Shown: in pieces, positions 33,666 to 40,502 of the stretch
Position numbering within the stretch: position 1 is the first letter of the stretch
How the letters are laid out: each line of letters starts with the position of its first letter
Translations under genes and position numbers: made by a program
Source of the DNA: Tannerella sp.
GTDB taxonomy: Bacteria > Bacteroidota > Bacteroidia > Bacteroidales > Tannerellaceae
Reading direction: 5' to 3'
DNA length: 53,499 nucleotides
Assembly (NCBI GenBank): GCA_031285565.1
Contig: JAITVY010000114.1
Coordinates: forward strand, 1-53,499
The notes under the pieces: generated by a model
What the model saw: only the letters and a program-made list of their open reading frames with translations
The model's database searches: none
Told to the model about the DNA's origin: nothing

Positions 33666-34414
33666 ATGAAAAAACATCTGATATTCATACTATTGGTTAT
33701 CGTTTCATTTGCATCATGCAATAACGATGACGACTATTCATTTGACAAATCCTGGGTAAACATAGCTACTGTGGTAAATCCGGACGATGATCCTTTTTTT
33801 ACTTACAACTAAACGATAATAATACACTCAAAATCATAGCTACAAGTTTTTATAATTACAAACCCGTAACCGGACAACAGGTCATTGCTAATTATACAAT
33901 TTTAAATGACCAACCATTCGGGAGTATTTATCAGCATGATGTAAAACTTAATGACGCCTATAACATATTAACAAAGGATATCATTTTTATCACTCCCGAA
34001 GCCCAAGATAGCATAGGAAATGATCCGGTTGGAATAAAGAATATATGGGTCAGCTGTAATTATTTAAATATTCAATTTTATTACAGAGGATATAATAAAT
34101 GCCATTTTATCAACCTTGTAAAAGATGAATCTGAAGAATACAATGACAATAAAATCCATTTGGAATTCAGGCACAATGCATATAATGACGATGAAACATA
34201 CAGGCATTCGGGATTTGTATCATTTAATTTAAATTCATTATTTGCACAATCCCGGGAAGTAACAGAAAAAGTAAACCTTGTGATTCATGTAAAAAAACTT
34301 GATGGAAAAGAGATAACAAGAGAATACACCTACGATCCCAAAAGTAATGAAAAAAACTTGCTGGAACTAGATTGTGATGATTATGATGAAGGCAAAAGAG
34401 GTGATTTCAAATAA
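33666..34414 (+). pseudogene. NigD-like lipoprotein, split by a frameshift in a T7 run
   Basis: From ATG 33666 (preceded by GGAAGG) the reading gives a lipoprotein signal ending SFASC (C18), then NNDDDYSFDKSWVNIATVV, and stops at 33811-33813. If one T is added to the T7 run at 33794-33800 the frame stays open to 34414, giving about 248 residues. The downstream part shows the NigD-like pattern: FYLQLDNNNTLKIIATS, VIANYTILND, WVSCNYLNIQFYYRG, KIHLEFRHNAYND and YRHSGFVSFNLNSL. Members of this family are Bacteroidota envelope lipoproteins of unclear role. The homopolymer makes slippage (phase variation) or a sequencing error both plausible. Confidence 0.82.
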
Positions 34415-34445
34415 CAAAAGCTGTAGTAAAGTTTATTTATTATTC

Positions 34446-34477
34446 TTTTCTGTTATTTGTATTTATTCTTATATTTG
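34446..34477 (+). promoter_or_regulatory. Candidate promoter for the metallo-beta-lactamase-fold gene
   Basis: The -7 box TATATTTG (34470-34477) has TTTT (34446-34449), one mismatch from the -33 TTTG, at 20 bp spacing. Transcription would begin near 34484, so leader element copy C would lie in the 5' untranslated region. Confidence 0.5.
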
Positions 34478-34496
34478 TCAATTAACTACATGACGT

Positions 34497-34593
34497 ATGA
34501 GACGAAACATGATTTTTATAAAATCACTAAAGTCTATTATAAAAATCAGGTGAGTTCTATACGATCTTAGTTTAATAGATAAAATATTATCGT
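34497..34593 (+). promoter_or_regulatory. Palindromic leader element, copy C
   Basis: The 5' box ATGAGACGAAACATG (34497-34511) overlaps a hairpin with arms CATGATTTTTAT (34508-34519) and ATAAAAATCAGG (34539-34550), which has one mismatch. The 3' box GTTCTATAC, TCTTAGTTT and AAAATATTATCGT leads directly into the ATG at 34594. It matches copy D (36829-36926) along its whole length. Confidence 0.75.
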
Positions 34594-35454
34594 ATGAATA
34601 CAAAAAATCTTTTCCGGTTAGCAATTTTAATGATTGCTGTTTTACCAATCAATATGATGAGTCAGGACACAAAAACATATAATATCGGTAAATTTGAAAT
34701 CAGCACATTACCTGAATCTCAAGGCAATGGTAATACTAAAATATTAATCGGGACTACTCCTAAAATGATAGAAGAATATCTACCTGATGAAACTTTTCCA
34801 AATGCCACGAATGCCTTTTTAGTTAAAACTCCGGAACATACAATTCTGGTTGATGCCGGCTTCGGACGTCAACTATTTGATAATCTTAAAGCGTTGAATG
34901 TAACACCTGAACAAATTGACATTATTTTGCTGACACATATGCATGGTGACCATATTGGTGGATTATTGAAAGACGAAAAAGTTACATTTCCGAATGCGAC
35001 CCTGTATCTCGGACAAATCGAACATGACTATTGGGCGAAAGGTGACCATGCTTCACAACAAAAAGTAATCAATGCATACAAAGATAAACTAAAACTATTC
35101 ACAAACAACGAAATAACAAACATCAAAACATCTCTACTTCCTGGTATTTACGGAATTGCAGCATACGGACATACTCCGGGACATACAGCTTTTATGCTTG
35201 AATCTGAAAACCAACAATTTTTAGTATGGGGAGATTTAACGCATGCAATGAAGATTCAAATGCCTTGTCCCCAAGTCGCCGTCACATACGATGTTGATCC
35301 AGAACTGGCTATTAAATCACGTAAGGAAATTCTTGAGTATGTATCAAAAAATAATATCCCAATCGCAGGCATGCATATAGCTTTTCCGGGCATGGGAACA
35401 ATAATATCAAATCAAACAGGCGGATATGAATTCACCCCTATTGCCAATCAGTAA
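34594..35454 (+). CDS. Exported metallo-beta-lactamase-fold hydrolase
   Basis: The product has 286 residues with a signal peptide (about 1-23, ending NMMSQ). The metal-binding motif HMHGDHIGG lies in LLTHMHGDH after VDAGFGRQLFDNL. Further histidines follow in AAYGHTPGHTAFML and an aspartate in LVWGDLTHAMK, the typical zinc ligand order. The C-terminal GMHIAFPGMG contributes the last histidine. This places it in the general metal-dependent hydrolase group (quorum-quenching lactonases and relatives), not in true beta-lactamases; the substrate is unknown. The location is periplasmic. Its stop codon abuts the corA stop with no gap. The start codon directly abuts leader copy C. Confidence 0.9.
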   Translation: MNTKNLFRLAILMIAVLPINMMSQDTKTYNIGKFEISTLPESQGNGNTKILIGTTPKMIEEYLPDETFPNATNAFLVKTPEHTILVDAGFGRQLFDNLKALNVTPEQIDIILLTHMHGDHIGGLLKDEKVTFPNATLYLGQIEHDYWAKGDHASQQKVINAYKDKLKLFTNNEITNIKTSLLPGIYGIAAYGHTPGHTAFMLESENQQFLVWGDLTHAMKIQMPCPQVAVTYDVDPELAIKSRKEILEYVSKNNIPIAGMHIAFPGMGTIISNQTGGYEFTPIANQ

Positions 35455-36504
35455 TCAAAACCAATCTTTCTTTTTAAAGTAAATCCAGATTGAGATACCG
35501 ATAACTATCATTAGCCCCCAGGCATACAGGTAGCCATATTCATATTGTGTTTCAGGCATATTTTTAAAATTCATGCCCCAGATACCAGCAAGAAATGTTA
35601 AGGGGATAAAAATGGTCGCAACAACAGTCAACTGTTTCATAATAACATTCATTTTCAGATCGTTATTGTTGAGATACAAATCAACTAAAGAAGACATAAT
35701 TTCACGGCAGGATTCAATATTTTGAAGGATATATAAAATCTGATCGTTCAGGTCGCGATAATAAGGAATCTGACTTTGCTGAATAAGCATTTTGTCTGAA
35801 TGAAGTAATTTTATAAATTGCTCTTTCAAGGGTAATAATATTTTTCGTAAACGTATTACATCCCTCCGTTTTTCCTGGATAGCTACCATTAAACTTTTAT
35901 CATTATTCCCGAAATCCAGCAATTTATCCTCGATATCTTCTAATTTATCTTCCAATTGTGAAACTGTTTCCGTATATTCTCCAATAATCTCACCCAGCAT
36001 TATTCCTAAAAGGAAATCGGCACCCTTGCTGCAAATTTTTGCATTTTTACCTTTTATACCATTATAAATATTTTCAAAAAAAGGAGCCTCACTCTCCTGA
36101 AAACTAATTACAAAATTTGCACCCAATATCAGCGATATATGTTCTGTCCTAAGCACATTTTCAGGACTATAATAAATAGCTGTAAGCACTAAAAATATAG
36201 TTTCATCGAACTCTTCAATCGTAACAATATGCTCAGGAGTCAATACATCTTTAGCATCTAAAACATTCAGTCCGAAATCTTTCACTATATCTATAATCAA
36301 ATCTTGATTACTCATTCCGGTAACCCGAATCCAATTCGTTGTATTTTCTTTCATCGCAGAAATGATTTGCCGGATATCACTTGTTTTCTGCTCATGAAAA
36401 GTATTTGAAGAATACTGAATAAAATGAACATCAGTAGGAGTATGTTTTTGACCGGTATATTTTATCGCTCCTGAAAACTGCTGTTGTTTTGTTTTTCCCC
36501 TCAT
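35455..36504 (-). CDS. corA: CorA-family magnesium/cobalt transporter
   Basis: The product has 349 residues. A large cytoplasmic alpha/beta and helical domain (about 1-280) includes the long helix KLEDIEDKLLDFG...KRRDVIRLRKILLPLKEQ. It is followed by two C-terminal membrane spans (about 287-306 and 326-343). The pore signature GMN is at 310-312 within GIWGMNF, just after the first span, as in all CorA proteins. It functions as a homopentamer in the inner membrane for Mg2+ uptake. It is convergent with the preceding hydrolase gene with stops directly adjacent, and no terminator separates them. Confidence 0.95.
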   Translation of the reverse strand: MRGKTKQQQFSGAIKYTGQKHTPTDVHFIQYSSNTFHEQKTSDIRQIISAMKENTTNWIRVTGMSNQDLIIDIVKDFGLNVLDAKDVLTPEHIVTIEEFDETIFLVLTAIYYSPENVLRTEHISLILGANFVISFQESEAPFFENIYNGIKGKNAKICSKGADFLLGIMLGEIIGEYTETVSQLEDKLEDIEDKLLDFGNNDKSLMVAIQEKRRDVIRLRKILLPLKEQFIKLLHSDKMLIQQSQIPYYRDLNDQILYILQNIESCREIMSSLVDLYLNNNDLKMNVIMKQLTVVATIFIPLTFLAGIWGMNFKNMPETQYEYGYLYAWGLMIVIGISIWIYFKKKDWF

Positions 36505-36764
36505 AAATAGTCTTAATAGTTATAAAACAACTTTTTAAAAACAAAAGTTTTGAATTTATGCTGAAAAATAGATATCCCCTCCGGATAATTCACTGTTTTC
36601 TGTTTTTACTCTTTCAAAAAACAAGAATAAAAATGAGAACAAAGCCAACTAAAAACCTTCATAAAGGAGCTATAATTTGTGCTTTACACAATAAATGATA
36701 TCCTTTTTTATAAATTCAAAATATTTTGTTGTCCAAAGGTAGTGTTTTGTTCAATATGTTCTTA

Positions 36765-36772
36765 TAATTTTG
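36765..36772 (+). promoter_or_regulatory. Candidate -7 box upstream of leader copy D
   Basis: TAATTTTG matches TAnnTTTG. No -33 at good spacing is evident (a TTTG lies 15 bp upstream, which is short). The rest of 36505-36764, between corA and this box, is AT-rich, and I see no gene or clear structure in it. Confidence 0.35.
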
Positions 36773-36828
36773 GATTTTAAGGAAAATTCTCCCACTTTTG
36801 TAATTGATTAATTTAATATATTGAAGTT

Positions 36829-36926
36829 ATGAAACGAAGCATGATTTTTATAAAATCACCAAAGCCCATGATAAAAATCATGTAAGTTCCATGCTACTTT
36901 AGTGTGAAATAATAAAATATTATCGT
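36829..36926 (+). promoter_or_regulatory. Palindromic leader element, copy D
   Basis: The 5' box ATGAAACGAAGCATG (36829-36843) overlaps a perfect 12-bp hairpin, CATGATTTTTAT (36840-36851) with ATAAAAATCATG (36871-36882). The 3' box GTTCCATGC, CTTTAGTGT and AAAATATTATCGT runs into the ATG at 36927. AGCATG of the 5' box can also pair with CATGCT of the 3' box, so the hairpin may be nested inside an outer stem. Confidence 0.8.
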
Positions 36927-38552
36927 ATGAAATTAAAAAGTTTACTTCTCATATTGTCATTATGCGTAAGTCCCTTATTTGCCCAAAATAAATATTATGT
37001 AAGTGCAACTAAAGGAGATGATACGAATGACGGAACCATGTGGTCAAAAGCATTTGCCACACTCCAACCTGCATTAGAAAAAGCTGTAGCAAATGATGAA
37101 ATCTGGATAGCAGCCGGTACTTACTATCCAACAAAGAGTATATCTGAAGAAAATACTGATAAAAGTCAATACAATTCGTTTGTCCTACCTAAAGGTATCA
37201 AACTCTATGGAGGATTTCCTGCACAGGCTGACGATAATACCGGTATAAGTCAGCGTAACTGGGAAGCTTATCCAACCATTCTTAGTGGAGACTTTAACGA
37301 TGATGATGAAGATTTTGCTAATATGGATGAAAACGCCTATCATGTACTTATTCTGATAGAAGCCGACAAACAAACCGTTGTAGATGGTTTCACGATCACC
37401 GGGGGGAATGCCGGTGAAGTAAAAACCATCAACGTAAATGGTACTCCCGTTTTCAACCATTGTGGTGGAGGAGTATATGCTGCTGTAATAAGCGGTTCTT
37501 TAGAAACATCTCCTACATTGAATAATGTAATTATAGAATACAATAAAGCATCATACGATGGCGGAGGCATTTACAATTACGCAGAAAGAGGAGAAGCCAA
37601 TCCTATTATCACAAATGCTACTATCCGGAATAATAAAGCAGAACGAAATGGAGGAGGCTTCTATAATGATGCAGTCACTGGTACTTCCCCTGTATTAACC
37701 AATGTAATTATCAGTGGAAACGAAGCCGGCAAAACCGGAGGCGGCATCTATTGTGATTCCGAACGGGAGATAACGGCACCGGTGCTTACCAACGTATTAA
37801 TATGCGGAAATAAAGCCAACGATGCAGGAGGAATGGTTTGTTATTCATATGATAATGTTACTCCTGTTCTTACCAATGTTACGATTGTTGGAAATTATGC
37901 GAATGATGAAGGGGGCGGATTTGCCTGCCGTGCTGAAGACGGTCGAAACGGAATATCCTCTCCCAAAATATATAACAGTGTAATCTGGGGTAATAAAGCT
38001 GCAGATTTTCCGAATATATACAATTACGGATACACAGGAAGCAATCCTAAAATTTATTATAGTTTAATCGAGGAAGAACCTGGTGATGATGCAGCAGGAA
38101 ATTTAGATGTAAATACAGATCCTGAATTTATAAGTGCAGTCAGTGCAGACTTTGCTCCTACATCGGATGGTAATTATCAACTTGATAAATTCAGTCCGTT
38201 AATTAACAGTGGTAATAACAAGTTTGTTTCAGTCGACAAAGATTTAAACGGAAAAACCAGAATTGTTGACGGAACAGTAGATATCGGAGCATATGAATAT
38301 CCGGAAACCGGAGGAGGTCCAACCAATAATGAATACATTTCTATTGAAAACAACCAACTTTGGGCATCCGGAGGTAATCTGTATGTAAATATAAAAGAGC
38401 CTACAACTATTCGTATATATACGGTTGACGGAACTTTATTCTATCAGGAGAATCGTTCAGCTGAAGGTTCCAAAGTCATATCATTGCCTGCTGGCATCTA
38501 TTTTGTTTCACTTAACAACAGCACCAAAGCAAAAATTCACGTGACTCAGTAA
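36927..38552 (+). CDS. Secreted right-handed beta-helix protein with T9SS-type C-terminal domain
   Basis: The product has 541 residues with a signal peptide (about 1-19). The N-terminal YYVSATKGDDTNDGTMWSKAF opens a DUF1565-like pectate-lyase-fold region. Repeated units such as GGGIYNYAE, NGGGFYNDA, TGGGIYCDS and EGGGFACRA alternate with 'P.LTNV.I.GN.A' strands (about 185-345), forming a parallel beta-helix. The end of the helix carries a conserved 'PLINSGNN...DLNGKTRIVDGTVDIGAYEY' pattern. The last 70 residues (IRIYTVDGTLFYQ, then ISLPAGIYFVSLNN) resemble a T9SS type A sorting domain, implying export to the cell surface. No catalytic residues are evident; it may be a surface adhesin or glycan-binding protein. 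Leader copy D precedes it. Confidence 0.87.
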   Translation: MKLKSLLLILSLCVSPLFAQNKYYVSATKGDDTNDGTMWSKAFATLQPALEKAVANDEIWIAAGTYYPTKSISEENTDKSQYNSFVLPKGIKLYGGFPAQADDNTGISQRNWEAYPTILSGDFNDDDEDFANMDENAYHVLILIEADKQTVVDGFTITGGNAGEVKTINVNGTPVFNHCGGGVYAAVISGSLETSPTLNNVIIEYNKASYDGGGIYNYAERGEANPIITNATIRNNKAERNGGGFYNDAVTGTSPVLTNVIISGNEAGKTGGGIYCDSEREITAPVLTNVLICGNKANDAGGMVCYSYDNVTPVLTNVTIVGNYANDEGGGFACRAEDGRNGISSPKIYNSVIWGNKAADFPNIYNYGYTGSNPKIYYSLIEEEPGDDAAGNLDVNTDPEFISAVSADFAPTSDGNYQLDKFSPLINSGNNKFVSVDKDLNGKTRIVDGTVDIGAYEYPETGGGPTNNEYISIENNQLWASGGNLYVNIKEPTTIRIYTVDGTLFYQENRSAEGSKVISLPAGIYFVSLNNSTKAKIHVTQ

Positions 38553-38573
38553 ACATAAATAAATTGATAGTTA

Positions 38574-38609
38574 ACAATGGACAATTAAAGGTTTTTAATT
38601 GTCCATTGT
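38574..38609. terminator. Bidirectional terminator between beta-helix gene and cutC
   Basis: Perfect 16-bp arms ACAATGGACAATTAAA (38574-38589) and TTTAATTGTCCATTGT (38594-38609) enclose a four-base loop. The convergent neighbours end on either side (38552 and 38617), so it can serve both strands. Confidence 0.75.
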
Positions 38610-38616
38610 CAATTAT

Positions 38617-39348
38617 TCATATATAAGCTGCGACTTTTTTATGATCGGTTTGCACCGTTTCAAATTCCGAAGAAACCGCACAACTTCCCATCGGAACATT
38701 TTCATTTCGATATTCCATATGACTGTATACAACACTACGGGCAGAAGTATGAAACTCTGTCGCACCTGTCCCCGCCTCAATCCGGGCAATATTTGTCTCC
38801 CGTACACCACATCCCGGCATAATGATAATACGGCCTGCAGCCCTATCCACTAATTCGGCGATCATCGGAATACCTTGCACTGCATCAGGCTGTTGCCCGG
38901 AAGTTAAAATCCGGTCACAACCAAGGTCTATTAATTGTTCCAACACGACAAACGGCTCACGACAAACATCAAAAGCCCGGTGGCAGGTTACTGATAAAGG
39001 CTTAGCAACATCCATCAAACGCTTCATCAAAGAAATATCCAGATCGCCTTCTTTTGTCAGACACCCGAATACAACACCATGCACACCTAAATCTTTAGCC
39101 ATCGCTATATCATATAGCATAGATTGTACTTCAGCCTGCGTATATAGAAAATCACCTCCACGCGGACGGATAATAATATTAATATCAATAGACGATATTA
39201 AAGCCTGCGCTGTCCGTATTTCACCATAACTGGGAGTAGTTCCTCCCTCAGGAATAGCAGCACATAATTCAACCCGTTTAGCTCCACCAGCCTCTGCTTC
39301 AACACAACTTTGTGCCGAATTAGCACAGATTTCAATAATTCTTCCCAT
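38617..39348 (-). CDS. cutC: CutC-family protein
   Basis: The product has 243 residues and is a complete CutC TIM barrel. Conserved stretches are IEICANSAQSCVEAEAGGAKRVELCA, EGGTTPSYGEI, IIIRPRGGDFLYT, GVVFGCLTKEGDLD, TCHRAFDVCREP, RILTSGQQPDA and IMPGCGVRETNI. It is cytoplasmic. The family was named for copper homeostasis, though direct copper handling is poorly supported in many species. It follows the SGNH hydrolase gene by 13 bp on the same strand, so the two probably share a transcript. Confidence 0.94.
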   Translation of the reverse strand: MGRIIEICANSAQSCVEAEAGGAKRVELCAAIPEGGTTPSYGEIRTAQALISSIDINIIIRPRGGDFLYTQAEVQSMLYDIAMAKDLGVHGVVFGCLTKEGDLDISLMKRLMDVAKPLSVTCHRAFDVCREPFVVLEQLIDLGCDRILTSGQQPDAVQGIPMIAELVDRAAGRIIIMPGCGVRETNIARIEAGTGATEFHTSARSVVYSHMEYRNENVPMGSCAVSSEFETVQTDHKKVAAYI

Positions 39349-39361
39349 ATACAGAATTTAT

Positions 39362-40153
39362 TTATTTTTTTATATTCAATAACTCCAAATTCCCAAACAC
39401 TGTTTGCTGCGCCACCTGCTGTATATATTCAGCTTGTTCAGGTGGCAAGCCTTTTGTTACTTCCGTCTGATATGGCTTTTGATATATAGTAGTAAAGATA
39501 ACATTTGCAGCCAGATAAGAGCCTAAAGGAGATGGATGCGACCGATCCGGCCAATATAGAATATAATCCGGTCGTTCTTTCCGCACACGCTGCCAGGCCA
39601 TACCTACTGGTGCACACCATGCATCATTCTGGTAAGTCATCTCCAGATAGCTGATCTTTAAACGTTCCTGCATACCCTCATAGGTATTTATTAAGGGATA
39701 ATTCTCGGCTAATCTCTGGGTACCGTCCTTATGTCCCCACGTCATATAAAAAATAACATGGACATGCGGATTATAAGTATGTATTAAACTATCCAGCGTA
39801 TGCGCTGCTGCATATACTTCCGTAACAACTTTTTCACTCTGCAAAGCAGGAGCATTGCTCTGCTCTTGCAAAATAACATAATCCCAACACCCTTTTTTTA
39901 TTGCTTGTATCAAATCTTTATTTTCCAAATGCTGACGAAAACGCACACCTCCCGGACAAAATGTAGTGTAAGCTATATCAACTTTCTGCGTTGAAGCTAT
40001 TTCTTGCATTATCATAGGCATATCATGATAATGCGTATAACTGTTACCTATAAAAAGAATCCGTGTTGAGTCTTTCTTCTCCTGTCCGTGTATAAAACAC
40101 AAAGAAAATAATAAGCAACAAAATAATAAAAGTTCTCTTCTAAGCATATACAT
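39362..40153 (-). CDS. Exported SGNH-type hydrolase (DUF4886-like)
   Basis: The product has 263 residues with a signal peptide (about 1-23, ending CFIHGQ). The nucleophile block is ILFIGNSYTHYHDMP (Ser in GNSYT). An Asn/Gln block WDYVILQEQSNAP follows. The C-terminal catalytic pair is in WPDRSHPSPLGSYLAA (Asp and His). This is a GDSL/SGNH hydrolase fold and the protein may be a carbohydrate esterase; the substrate is not evident. Location is periplasmic or surface. It is the first gene of a probable two-gene transcript with cutC. Confidence 0.85.
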   Translation of the reverse strand: MYMLRRELLLFCCLLFSLCFIHGQEKKDSTRILFIGNSYTHYHDMPMIMQEIASTQKVDIAYTTFCPGGVRFRQHLENKDLIQAIKKGCWDYVILQEQSNAPALQSEKVVTEVYAAAHTLDSLIHTYNPHVHVIFYMTWGHKDGTQRLAENYPLINTYEGMQERLKISYLEMTYQNDAWCAPVGMAWQRVRKERPDYILYWPDRSHPSPLGSYLAANVIFTTIYQKPYQTEVTKGLPPEQAEYIQQVAQQTVFGNLELLNIKK

Positions 40154-40194
40154 ATTATTAGATTAAAAAGGAAAGTAAAAGTAGCTATTATGTC

Positions 40195-40306
40195 ATAATT
40201 ATGCAATGTTTTAAGTAGCGAGAGCAGAAGATAAACTTGTTTAGATTATGCCGAGTCACGCAAAAGTGCGTTTAAGCGAGGAGAATAAATATGCTTGCAT
40301 AATTAT
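40195..40306. repeat. Noncoding element bounded by 12-bp inverted repeats
   Basis: ATAATTATGCAA (40195-40206) and TTGCATAATTAT (40295-40306) are perfect complements 88 bp apart. Inside is CGCAAAAGTGCG (about 40259-40270), a small hairpin. The remaining spacer up to thrA contains an 18-bp sequence shared with 30566-30583. I see no gene between 40154 and 40502. The element may be a dispersed extragenic repeat, but only a genome-wide search could show that. Confidence 0.5.
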
Positions 40307-40350
40307 TATCGAGCATAGCACTTTCTATTATATGAATTGGAGCGAAGCGT

Positions 40351-40368
40351 AAATCGGCCATAGCCAAA
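40351..40368. repeat. 18-bp sequence shared with the 30.6-kb spacer
   Basis: AAATCGGCCATAGCCAAA is the exact reverse complement of 30566-30583. Its core GGCCATAGCC is nearly palindromic. Both copies are in noncoding spacers. An 18-base exact match within 53 kb is unlikely by chance. Confidence 0.6.
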
Positions 40369-40451
40369 ACGACTATTTTTAATGAACGGTCATTTTTACG
40401 ACCTCATTGATTATTTTTTACGAAAGCACTATATTCTAATGGAAAATAGCC

Positions 40452-40459
40452 TATATTTG
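40452..40459 (+). promoter_or_regulatory. Candidate -7 box of the threonine operon
   Basis: TATATTTG matches the Bacteroides -7 consensus exactly and lies 43 bp before the thrA start codon. No good -33 is visible. The short predicted leader leaves no room for a threonine-rich attenuator peptide. Confidence 0.5.
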
Positions 40460-40502
40460 TAGCTCAAACAATAGGTGTAAAAACCTTTAGCAAAAAACCA
40501 AA

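Noticed and set aside
34160..34414. Separate 84-residue gene
   Set aside because: It is the C-terminal part of the frameshifted NigD-like gene, not an independent start.
40460..40502. Threonine attenuator or riboswitch before thrA
   Set aside because: The predicted leader is about 36 bases with only a weak AGGT/ACCT pairing and no threonine codon run.
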